Assembly (NCBI GenBank): GCA_003219925.1
Contig: QHQU01000059.1
Span: 1 to 11,947 of the forward strand
Reading direction: 5' to 3'
Length of the DNA: 11,947 nucleotides
From: Verrucomicrobiota bacterium
GTDB taxonomy: Bacteria > Verrucomicrobiota > Verrucomicrobiia > Chthoniobacterales > UBA10450
Part shown: positions 1 through 5,850 of the stretch, one piece after another
Layout of the letters: each line of letters starts with the position of its first letter
Position numbering within the stretch: position 1 is the stretch's first letter
Position numbers and translations under genes: made by a program
The notes under the pieces: generated by a model
Databases searched by the model: none
What the model was told of the DNA's origin: nothing
The model's input: only the letters and a program-made list of their open reading frames with translations

Positions 1-178
1 TTGTCTCCGGCGCGATCTCATAAACCATGGTTTTGAGTTCCTCGTCTTTGAGAGCTGGGTAATCCACCCGGATGAGGTCGCCATTGATGCGCAGCATCGG
101 CGGGTTATTGGTAGAGAGGTGGAGGTCGGACGCCTTTTGTTCCGACATCAATTTAAAAAAAGCGTCGATGCGAGCCAT
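1..178 (-). CDS. PilT-like type IV pilus retraction ATPase, N-terminus (partial)
   Basis: Only the first 59 codons are in the window; the gene runs off the left edge. The translation begins MARIDAFFKLMSEQKASDLH and continues with the pattern HLS..NPPMLRINGDL, which is the typical N-terminal (PAS-like) domain of PilT/PilU family ATPases: an early 'ASDLHL' followed by 'PP..R..G.L'. Family members are hexameric cytoplasmic ATPases that power pilus retraction or, for relatives, secretion. The Walker boxes lie outside the window, so PilT, PilU and a PilB-like extension ATPase cannot be fully separated; the short N-terminus before ASDLHL favours PilT/PilU. The ATG at 178 is the only start that gives the usual family N-terminus. 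No convincing Shine-Dalgarno sequence is visible upstream. The gene follows the response regulator on the same strand with a gap of about 134 bp. Confidence 0.85.
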   Translation of the reverse strand, partial: MARIDAFFKLMSEQKASDLHLSTNNPPMLRINGDLIRVDYPALKDEELKTMVYEIAPET

Positions 179-312
179 GCGGTTCCGCGGCTTGAACAGC
201 TAAATTGATGCCATGGGCAAGCCGAACGTTATGCGTGGCCCCGTCTGTTTGGGGGCATTCAACCTCCATCTGACAGCGCCTTGGGCTACAATTTCCGACT
301 TCGATTGGGAGA

Positions 313-1047
313 TTAACGGACCGGCCGACGCGGCGCGTCGAGGGTCGAGCGGACCTGCCCGAGCAGCTTCTCGCGGGTGTAGGGCTTCGGGATAAACCCG
401 CGAAGCCCCTGCGCCAGCATGGCGCCGATCTTGTTTTGCTCGGCAAATCCGCTGCTCAACACGACATCAACGCCTGGGTTAATCGCCTTCAATTCCTCGA
501 ATACAGCGTCCCCATCCATCACTGGCAGGAAGAAATCCAGTATGATCAGGCCAATTTCACGATGGATTTGCTGGAAGATTTTCAGTGCCTCGAAACCGTC
601 CCGGGCGATGATGACCTTGTAGCCTTCTTCCGCCAGAATTGTGGAGGCGAACTCTGCAATTTCCGGTTCATCATCGACGATCAGGACCAATTCGCGCGCG
701 CCCTCAGGATTCAGGATCGGAATTTCCGGTGTAATCCTTGGGCCTCTCGCTTCGCTCGGTACTTCTTCAGCGGCCAGCGCTGCCCCGGGCGCCGATGAGG
801 TCGCCGTCGGGACCCTAGGGCTCGGTATTTTGCCCGAAGTATTCTCGAGAATCATGGACATTACGCGATGAAGCAATGCCTGGGCCGCCTGCGTGGCTAT
901 TTCCACCTGTTGGCTAAGCTGGTCGATGTAGTTAGGGTCGCCCTTCTGCCGTTTCGCTAGGTCGGCATAACGGGCGATTTGGTGCAAAACGGTATTGAGC
1001 TCAGTGGACGTCTTGGCGATCCACTTCAGGTCATCCTGATGCAGCAT
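313..1047 (-). CDS. Response regulator with degenerate HisKA-like hairpin plus REC domain
   Basis: 244 residues. The C-terminal receiver domain (about residues 119-237) has the full phosphorylation set: acidic pair D125/D126, phospho-acceptor D171 in LIILDFFLPVMDG, S198/S199 and K221 before P222. The N-terminal 65 residues resemble the dimerisation hairpin of hybrid histidine kinases: TELNTVLHQIARYADL aligns without gaps to the common HDLNNLLTVILGYAEL pattern, but the phospho-accepting histidine is replaced by T15 and no ATPase domain follows. A Pro/Ala-rich linker (about 70-118) joins the two. There is no DNA-binding output domain. It is therefore probably a stand-alone receiver that dimerises through, or docks with, a kinase; this is inference. 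The start at 1047 is fixed by an in-frame TAG six bases upstream. The neighbouring pilT-like gene makes a role in motility possible but unproven. Confidence 0.85.
   Translation of the reverse strand: MLHQDDLKWIAKTSTELNTVLHQIARYADLAKRQKGDPNYIDQLSQQVEIATQAAQALLHRVMSMILENTSGKIPSPRVPTATSSAPGAALAAEEVPSEARGPRITPEIPILNPEGARELVLIVDDEPEIAEFASTILAEEGYKVIIARDGFEALKIFQQIHREIGLIILDFFLPVMDGDAVFEELKAINPGVDVVLSSGFAEQNKIGAMLAQGLRGFIPKPYTREKLLGQVRSTLDAPRRPVR
740..768. repeat. Possible decayed copy of the CGAGCGAAGTCGAG repeat inside the response regulator linker
   Basis: Read on the minus strand, this stretch has CCGAGCGAAGCGAGAGG, close to the arm CCCGAGCGAAGCCGAGGG of the palindrome at 4078-4106. It encodes VPSEARG in the flexible linker between the HisKA-like hairpin and the receiver domain. 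Only one arm is recognisable, so this may be chance in a permissive, low-complexity linker. Confidence 0.35.
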
Positions 1048-1053
1048 ACGCGT

Positions 1054-1176
1054 CTATGTCTGGTCTGTGTCCTTCGCACATGCCCACAAAACGCAACCAA
1101 AAATCGTAATGCAAGCGAAAGCGAATGAACCAAGAGTCAGCATAGAGCGGATTTTTCCAAAGTCAGCCCGCTTCAT
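1054..1176 (-). CDS. Possible 40-residue membrane or lipoprotein peptide
   Basis: I do not recognise this peptide. The short reading frame lies between the flavoprotein gene and the response regulator on the same strand and ends six bases before the regulator's ATG. From the ATG at 1176 it has a basic start (MKRADFGKIR), a hydrophobic stretch of about 22 residues (residues 11-32) and a short polar tail ending KDTDQT. IFGC at residues 25-28 and LWAC at 30-33 are loosely lipobox-like, so a tiny lipoprotein is possible. The purine-rich GAAAGGG about six to twelve bases upstream could serve as a ribosome binding site. The same frame extends upstream to a TTG at 1263, but that part is strongly basic and looks non-coding. 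A chance frame in a 217-bp intergenic gap remains quite possible. Confidence 0.35.
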   Translation of the reverse strand: MKRADFGKIRSMLTLGSFAFACITIFGCVLWACAKDTDQT

Positions 1177-1181
1177 GCCCG

Positions 1182-1228
1182 CACCCTTTCGGGGGTGACC
1201 GCGATTTTCTCGACCTTTCGAGATCGCG
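1182..1228 (-). terminator. Two consecutive hairpins after the flavoprotein gene (possible terminator or attenuator)
   Basis: On the plus strand TCTCGA (1208-1213) and TCGAGA (1218-1223) form a hairpin with a four-base loop, extended by CGCGA (1200-1204) and TCGCG (1224-1228) across a three-base bulge. A second stem, CACCC (1182-1186) with GGGTG (1193-1197), follows directly. They begin 36 bases after the stop of the flavoprotein gene in the direction of its transcription. There is no T tract, so intrinsic termination is not established; they could instead be mRNA-end or attenuation structures. The second stem holds the only Shine-Dalgarno-like sequence of the small peptide gene starting at 1176. 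Confidence 0.4.
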
Positions 1229-1264
1229 CGCCGAACCCGAGCCCTGTTTATAATTACTAGCAAT

Positions 1265-2452
1265 TTATTTGCCCAGGGCCCGTTTTAGTTCGGTTTTTGC
1301 GGACTCAACCTGCTTCGGTGTGCCCGCTGAGATCAAAATGCCTCGTAATCTGTCCCCTTGGTAATAACGCGCGGTAAATTTTTTCTTGGCGTGCGTCCCG
1401 GTAAGGTCCACCCGAGTCGGTTGCATGGTAAAATCACCGACAAAATCGAGTCGCAAATCGAACATCTCCGTCCAGAAATAAGGCAGCTGTTCGTAACGGA
1501 TTCGCTTTTTGCCCGTCATGTTCGCACCTGCCACAAAACCTTGTTCGCGCGCGTTTTCCCAATGCGTCTGCCGTCGCATTCCACCCATCAGACGGTCAGG
1601 ATAAAACGCCAGGTCACCAATTGCGTAAATTCCTTTCTCTTCGGTCTCGAGATAATCGTTGACCGGGGAACCGTGTGGCCCGGATAGAGGGGTGTTGCGC
1701 ACCAAATCGAGGTTTGGCTCCCCTCCACACGCCACCACTGCCAATCCCGCCGCGACTCGGTTTCCGCTCTTGGTTTGGATATTTCGCAAAACCGTTTTGC
1801 CTTCAAAGCCGTTTAAGCTTTCGCCCAGAAGCAACGTCACCCCGTTTTTCGCGAAATAGCCAGTTACCCAGGTCGCGGTCTCGAAATCGAGGTAGCGATT
1901 CAAGAGCGTGCCATGCCGATGCATCACGCTCACTTTCATTTTCATTTTCATTTGCCGCAGGCTGGCGGCCACTTCGCACGCGAGCAATCCGCCGCCGACA
2001 ACCATCACGTTTTTCTCGTGCTCGGCCATTTCCCGCAGAGCAAACGCGTCACGCATGCTGCGCAGGTAAATGACGTTACCCAAACCGACACCCGCAACCG
2101 GCGGCCGCCCTGGACGGCTGCCCATCGCGAGGCAAGCTTTATTAAACTCGACGCTCTCACCGTTGCCCAGCACCGCTACCCGGCGATCGATGTTTAGTTG
2201 TGTCACTGCGGTATTGAAACGTGCGTCGATCTTATGCGCGGGGTACCAACGTTCATCCACTTCGGCATATTTCCTGGGGACGAGCGTCTTTTCGCGGAGG
2301 AAACTTTTCGAGAGCAGCCAGCGCTTGTAGGGCGCGTAGGCTTCAGCGCCTACTAATGTCACACTCCCACGCTTGTCGTGTTTTCGAATTGCTTCACACG
2401 CGCATGCCCCTCCGATACCTGCGCCGATAATGAGATAATCACGCTGAATCAT
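1265..2452 (-). CDS. FAD-dependent NAD(P)H oxidoreductase, AIF/ferredoxin-reductase-like
   Basis: 395 residues with two Rossmann folds. The FAD site is GAGIGG at residues 10-15, the NAD(P)H site is VVGGGLLACE at 151-160, and the second FAD contact is GIYAIGDLAFYPD at 274-286 (D280). The segment HWENAREQGFVAGANMTG (297-314) followed by PYFWTEMFD (324-332) matches the C-terminal part of apoptosis-inducing-factor-like and BphA4/rubredoxin reductase-like enzymes rather than disulfide reductases; no CxxxxC redox pair is present. Such enzymes pass electrons from NAD(P)H to a small iron-sulfur protein or quinone; the partner here is unknown, as no ferredoxin or Rieske gene is adjacent. The ATG at 2452 is 5 codons before the first beta strand, as expected. 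The protein contains a Met-Lys run (residues 169-173) from a tandem ATGAAA repeat. Confidence 0.88.
   Translation of the reverse strand: MIQRDYLIIGAGIGGACACEAIRKHDKRGSVTLVGAEAYAPYKRWLLSKSFLREKTLVPRKYAEVDERWYPAHKIDARFNTAVTQLNIDRRVAVLGNGESVEFNKACLAMGSRPGRPPVAGVGLGNVIYLRSMRDAFALREMAEHEKNVMVVGGGLLACEVAASLRQMKMKMKVSVMHRHGTLLNRYLDFETATWVTGYFAKNGVTLLLGESLNGFEGKTVLRNIQTKSGNRVAAGLAVVACGGEPNLDLVRNTPLSGPHGSPVNDYLETEEKGIYAIGDLAFYPDRLMGGMRRQTHWENAREQGFVAGANMTGKKRIRYEQLPYFWTEMFDLRLDFVGDFTMQPTRVDLTGTHAKKKFTARYYQGDRLRGILISAGTPKQVESAKTELKRALGK
1934..1951. repeat. Tandem hexanucleotide (TTTCAT)x3 inside the flavoprotein gene
   Basis: Three exact copies of TTTCAT on the plus strand (ATGAAA on the coding strand) encode Met-Lys three times at about residues 168-173, just after the NAD(P)H-binding helix and before the second beta strand (VSVMHRH). 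Because the unit is six bases, slippage would add or remove Met-Lys pairs without breaking the frame. Confidence 0.8.
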
Positions 2453-2595
2453 TCTTAAAATGTGACGATAGAGAAACCACCGCGTACCTGGCTAGGGAAA
2501 AATGAAGCGGTTTTCGTAACTTGACGTTAAGAACCTTAAAACTGTTACAACGGGCGCGGATTGGGAGAGGCGAGCTCCGCCGCCCTCCAGGGTCG
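2453..2595. other. Intergenic gap between spmA/B fusion and flavoprotein genes
   Basis: A 143-bp gap downstream of the spmA-spmB stop and upstream of the flavoprotein start, both genes on the minus strand. Close to the spmA-spmB stop there is a GC-rich hairpin (GGCG..CGCC around 2565-2588) without a T tract, a weak terminator candidate. The AT-rich middle (2505-2550) could hold the flavoprotein promoter, but no pair of boxes with good spacing is visible on the minus strand. Confidence 0.4.
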
Positions 2596-3963
2596 TCAAA
2601 GCATCGCGCGGCAAATTGCTACCGAGGCGATCACGCCCACAAGATCCGCGAGCAAGCCTGCTGGAATCGCGTGCCGGGTCTGTTTCACACCGACCGATCC
2701 AAAGTAAACGGCAGCGACATAAAACGTGGTCTCCGTGCTTCCGTAAATGGTCGCTGCCGTAAGGCTGACGATATTATCCGGACCAAGCCGATGTACGATT
2801 TCAGTCAATATCGCTAACGTCGCGCTCCCACTCAAAGGCCGCATTAATGCGAGCGGGAGGAGATCGGGCGGAAAATGCAATGGCCCGAGGACAGGCGTCA
2901 GCCATTTCGTCAGCAAATCGATTCCGCCCGCGCCTCTAAACATTCCAATGGCAACCAGGATCGCGACCAGAAACGGAATGATGCGCAGGATAACATTAAA
3001 ACCTTCCTTCGCGCCCTCGACGAACTCCTCATAAACTTTGATCCGGCGCGCTGCGGCATAGACCGGAAAGAAGCTAAGCAGGAAAGGAATCGCCAGCAGC
3101 GAAAGCGCGTTCACGCCTCGGACAAAAGCATTCGCGTTGTCCGTGATCGGATTGCCGAAGACCGGTGGCCAAACCATTCGTACAAAAATGAATGCGAAGA
3201 AAATGAGGAGAGCGACGGTGGCGATGCGTCCCAATAATGTTGGCTGCGCCCTGTAGCCGCGGTCGCCGGCCGCGGTTTCTTCATTGCTCGAACGATTTTC
3301 GCCTGTCGTCTTTGAATTAAGATCTTTAGTTGCAGCAGCATTTTCTCCTGAGCCGCGGCCAACGACCGCGGCGACAGGGCGTGTGAACCACGGCAGTTTC
3401 TCCAGAATTTTCACCGCGATGATCGCAGTGGTTGCAGCGCACAAAGTCGCTAGTAGTGCCGTGCCCACTATTGCCGTCGGCCTTGTCGATCCTGCTGCGA
3501 CCAAAATCGCGATCGCGGTCGTCGGAATAAGTTGCACCGATGCCGTATTAATCGCGAGAAATGTGCACATGGCATTGGTGGCGGCGCCTGGGTGCGGATT
3601 GAGTGATTCGAGATCGCGCATCGCCCGTAAACCGAGCGGGGTGGCTGCGTTCCCGAGGCCAAGCATGTTGGCCGCCATGTTCATCAGCATCGCACCCATT
3701 GCTGGATGCTCCGCTGGCACATCGGGAAACAACCGCCGCATGATTGGCCGTAGCGCGCGCGCAAGTTTTTGCACGAGTCCGGCGCGTTCCGCCAGGCGCA
3801 TCACTCCCAGCCAGAGCGCCATCACGCCGATCAAACCGAGCGCAATCGTGACCGCGGTTTTTGCACCGTCGAATGCGCCGTCTGTCACTTCTTTCCAGCG
3901 ATCGTTCCAACCGCCAATCGCGACTGCCAGCAATACCAGCGCGAGCCAAATGTAATTCAGCAC
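2596..3963 (-). CDS. Fused SpmA-SpmB membrane protein (nucleoside recognition/Gate domains)
   Basis: 455 residues, mostly hydrophobic. Residues 1-194 correspond to SpmA: N-terminal membrane helix, then the hallmark MLMNMAANMLGLGNAATPLG (92-111) and FLAINTASVQLIPTT (135-149). Residues 240-455 correspond to SpmB: LLSFFPVYAAARRIKVYEEF (294-313), LRIIPFLVAILVAIGMFR (326-343), MRPLSGSATLAI (374-385) and ATIYGSTETTFYVAAVYFG (404-422). In Bacillus the two are separate spore maturation proteins; fused forms occur in Gram-negative bacteria that do not sporulate, where the role is unknown and transport is often supposed. The hydrophilic linker between the halves (195-239) coincides exactly with a palindromic repeat. 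The start is a GTG at 3963; an in-frame ATG is not available near the first helix. Confidence 0.9.
   Translation of the reverse strand: MLNYIWLALVLLAVAIGGWNDRWKEVTDGAFDGAKTAVTIALGLIGVMALWLGVMRLAERAGLVQKLARALRPIMRRLFPDVPAEHPAMGAMLMNMAANMLGLGNAATPLGLRAMRDLESLNPHPGAATNAMCTFLAINTASVQLIPTTAIAILVAAGSTRPTAIVGTALLATLCAATTAIIAVKILEKLPWFTRPVAAVVGRGSGENAAATKDLNSKTTGENRSSNEETAAGDRGYRAQPTLLGRIATVALLIFFAFIFVRMVWPPVFGNPITDNANAFVRGVNALSLLAIPFLLSFFPVYAAARRIKVYEEFVEGAKEGFNVILRIIPFLVAILVAIGMFRGAGGIDLLTKWLTPVLGPLHFPPDLLPLALMRPLSGSATLAILTEIVHRLGPDNIVSLTAATIYGSTETTFYVAAVYFGSVGVKQTRHAIPAGLLADLVGVIASVAICRAML
3247..3381. repeat. 135-bp inverted repeat inserted in frame in the SpmA-SpmB linker
   Basis: The ends are 29-bp inverted arms (3247-3275 and 3353-3381) that match at 26 of 29 positions; each begins CGCCCTGT and contains GCCGCGGTCG and GGCCGCGG. 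The 135-bp length is exactly 45 codons and the outer boundaries coincide with codon boundaries, so the element codes residues 195-239 of the fusion protein. This stretch is rich in Asn, Ser, Thr, Glu and Gly, unlike the membrane protein on either side. A short copy of the arm's outer part (CCTGTAGCCGC) recurs at 3970-3980 just upstream of the gene's start. Confidence 0.85.
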
Positions 3964-3969
3964 CTCGAA

Positions 3970-3997
3970 CCTGTAGCCGCAGTCTTTAGCCGCGACC
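3970..3997. repeat. Partial copy of the CCTGTAGCCGC arm upstream of the spmA-spmB start
   Basis: CCTGTAGCCGC at 3970-3980 is identical to 3250-3260 in the linker element, followed by AGTC in place of GGTC and by a second TAGCCGCGACC. It lies within ten bases of the GTG start and so occupies the position of the ribosome binding site. Probably a decayed member of the same family. Confidence 0.5.
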
Positions 3998-4020
3998 AGT
4001 CACGATTCAGCGCAAAATCA

Positions 4021-4106
4021 CGTCATCCCGAGCGTCAGTCGAGGGATCCCGTAGAGGTAGCTTAAAGATTACGCCCCGGGATCCCTCGGCTTCGCTCGGG
4101 ATGACG
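4021..4106. repeat. Palindromic GTCATCCCGAGCG-type element between recN and spmA-spmB
   Basis: Left arm 4021-4050 begins CGTCATCCCGAGCG and ends GAGGGATCCC; right arm 4078-4106 is its near-perfect reverse complement, with a 27-base spacer. The element abuts the recN stop codon (4107-4109) without a single base between. The long stem could also terminate recN transcripts, though there is no T tract. The arm sequence is of a type seen as dispersed repeats in many environmental genomes (from memory, not searched). Confidence 0.85.
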
Positions 4107-5765
4107 CTAATGTTGATCCAGCATCGTGGCAGCAAGTTTGAGGGCTTCATCACTCTTTCCCCCGAGCATGCGCGCAAGCTCTTCGCGCCGCGCTTTGCCG
4201 CTTACTTCACGCAATTGAGTAAAGGTGCGACCGCCTCTTACTTCTTTCATCACCACGAACTGGGATGTCGCCGCCGCCGCCACGGGCGGCAAATGGGTAA
4301 TGCAAAGCACTTGATGGCGTTTCGCCAACTCACGCATACGTGCGCCGACGGCGTGGGCGATTTCGCCGCCGACGTTCGCGTCAATCTCGTCGAAGACAAG
4401 CAACGGCACTGCATCCTGCGCGGCCAGGGCGGATTTGATCGCCAGCATCAATCGGGAAATTTCGCCGCTCGAGGCGATCGCGCGCATCGGCTTGAGCGGC
4501 TCGCCCGGGTTGGGTGAAAACAAAAGTTCCACCGCATCAAAACCGGACGCCCGCGCCGCTTGCGTTTTGTTCATTCTTGCTTCGAACTGCGATTGCTTGA
4601 ATCCGAGGTCGCACAAATTTCGACGGACCATTTCCGAAAGTTTAGGCGCCGCTTTCGTGCGCAGTTTTCGCAATCTCTCGCCCGTCTGCCGCAAGTCCAC
4701 CTCGAGTGTAGCGATCTCGTTAGTGAGCCGCTGCAATTCTTCATCGTGTCCTTCAATTTTCCGCATTCGCTCGGCCGCCCGCTCGCCAAAAGCGATAACT
4801 TCAGAAATTGTTGTTCCGTATTTTCGTTTCAACGACTCAAAGAGCGAGATTCGCTGCTCGATGGCGGACAATTGCTCGGGATCGAGATCGAGATTCTCGG
4901 CGTAGCGGCTGAGATCGCGCGCAATCTGCGATAACTCGACCACCGCCGTTTCATGCGTATTCGCCGCCGGCGCCATCGCGGGATCCAACTTTTCCAATTC
5001 GTGCAATAGCTTTTGCGTTTCACCGAGGCGCGACAAGATCGCATCGTCCGCTTCGGAAAGTTTCGTTGCCACCCCGGAGGCAATCTCAATCAACCGGCGG
5101 CTGTTACTCGCGAGGCGATAACGCGACTCAATCTGCGTTTCTTCCTCGGCCGACAAATTAGCCGAGGTGATCTCGTTGACCTGATGTCGCAACAAATCGA
5201 GCTCCTGTTCACGTGCGGTCTCCGCCGTATTAAGCGCTGCGTGTTCCGCTTCGAGCGCGCGTAGTTGCCGGAAAATTTTCCCGAATTTTTCCCGCGGTTC
5301 ATCCGCATTAGCAAAGGCATCGAGCAAATCGAGTTGTCGATCGGGTGAAAGGAGTGATTGATGATCATGCGGTCCGTGGAGGTCAACCAGATCGTCACCA
5401 AGCTCCTTGAGATTCCCCAGGGTGGTGGGCGATCCATTGATGAACTGACGGTTCGTTCCGGAAAGAGAAAGGCTACGTTTCAAAATCAAATCGGGATCAC
5501 ATGGTTCGATTCCCGATTCCTCGAAATGCGCATTCCATTTCGCGAAATCATTGTCCTGAAAAATTGCCTCGACCGTGCACATCTCCGCTCCAGTCCGAAC
5601 CAGAGACTTGTCGGCACGCTCGCCGAGCAACAACTGGAGCGCGCCGATAATGATTGATTTGCCGGCGCCAGTTTCGCCTGTGATAGCAGTGAACCCCGGA
5701 GAAATTTCCCATTCCAAATCCTCAACCAGCGCGAGATTCTTGATTCGTAGGCGTTGGAGAAGCAT
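4107..5765 (-). CDS. recN: DNA repair protein RecN
   Basis: 552 residues, the normal length for RecN. It is an SMC-like ATPase acting at DNA double-strand breaks in recombinational repair. The N-terminal head has Walker A GETGAGKS at residues 30-37. The middle is an antiparallel coiled coil (about 150-370) rich in Leu, Glu and Arg. The C-terminal head has the signature SSGEISRLMLAIKSAL (432 onward), Walker B VFDEIDANVGG (457-467, with D459 and E460) and the switch histidine in CITHLPPVAA (H491). The ATG at 5765 gives the usual beginning MLLQRLRIKNLALVE. A longer frame reaching further upstream translates heptanucleotide repeats and is rejected. Both ends of the gene border repeats: a heptad array upstream and a palindrome touching the stop codon. 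Confidence 0.97.
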   Translation of the reverse strand: MLLQRLRIKNLALVEDLEWEISPGFTAITGETGAGKSIIIGALQLLLGERADKSLVRTGAEMCTVEAIFQDNDFAKWNAHFEESGIEPCDPDLILKRSLSLSGTNRQFINGSPTTLGNLKELGDDLVDLHGPHDHQSLLSPDRQLDLLDAFANADEPREKFGKIFRQLRALEAEHAALNTAETAREQELDLLRHQVNEITSANLSAEEETQIESRYRLASNSRRLIEIASGVATKLSEADDAILSRLGETQKLLHELEKLDPAMAPAANTHETAVVELSQIARDLSRYAENLDLDPEQLSAIEQRISLFESLKRKYGTTISEVIAFGERAAERMRKIEGHDEELQRLTNEIATLEVDLRQTGERLRKLRTKAAPKLSEMVRRNLCDLGFKQSQFEARMNKTQAARASGFDAVELLFSPNPGEPLKPMRAIASSGEISRLMLAIKSALAAQDAVPLLVFDEIDANVGGEIAHAVGARMRELAKRHQVLCITHLPPVAAAATSQFVVMKEVRGGRTFTQLREVSGKARREELARMLGGKSDEALKLAATMLDQH

Positions 5766-5768
5766 CGG

Positions 5769-5850
5769 TTGAGTGTTGAGAGCTCAGAGTTGACAGTGCG
5801 CGCGCTGAAAAATCTTGAACTCTCCACCCGCAACTCTCAACTCCGAACTC
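5769..5850. repeat. Opposed heptanucleotide arrays in the recN/hydrolase divergent region
   Basis: From 5769 to 5796 there are four consecutive 7-base units with consensus TTGAGAG. From 5816 to 5850 there are five consecutive 7-base units with consensus TCAACTC, the inverse orientation. The arrays are separated by 19 bases. They begin four bases upstream of the recN start and contain the TTG start and first codons of the metallo-hydrolase. Units are imperfect, but the seven-base phase is kept throughout each arm. Confidence 0.75.

Noticed and set aside
238..256. Hairpin GCCCC/GGGGC after the response regulator as a terminator
   Set aside because: Only five base pairs with a nine-base loop and no T tract; too weak to support.
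2332..2352. Palindrome GTAGGC..GCCTAC as another inserted repeat in the flavoprotein
   Set aside because: The encoded residues align with the normal family pattern (a G-x-E-x-x-x-PY-x-R-type segment), so nothing appears inserted.
2521..2549. Plus-strand promoter (TTGACG, 17 bases, GTTACA)
   Set aside because: No plus-strand gene follows for over 3 kb; both neighbours are on the minus strand, and the -10 box is poor.
3284..3955. Plus-strand 223-residue open frame opposite the SpmA-SpmB gene
   Set aside because: Low-complexity Ala/Ser-rich shadow of the clear membrane-protein gene on the other strand.
5766..5833. Longer RecN start
   Set aside because: The extension lies in another frame relation over the heptad arrays; the standard RecN beginning MLLQRLRIKNLALVE starts at 5765.
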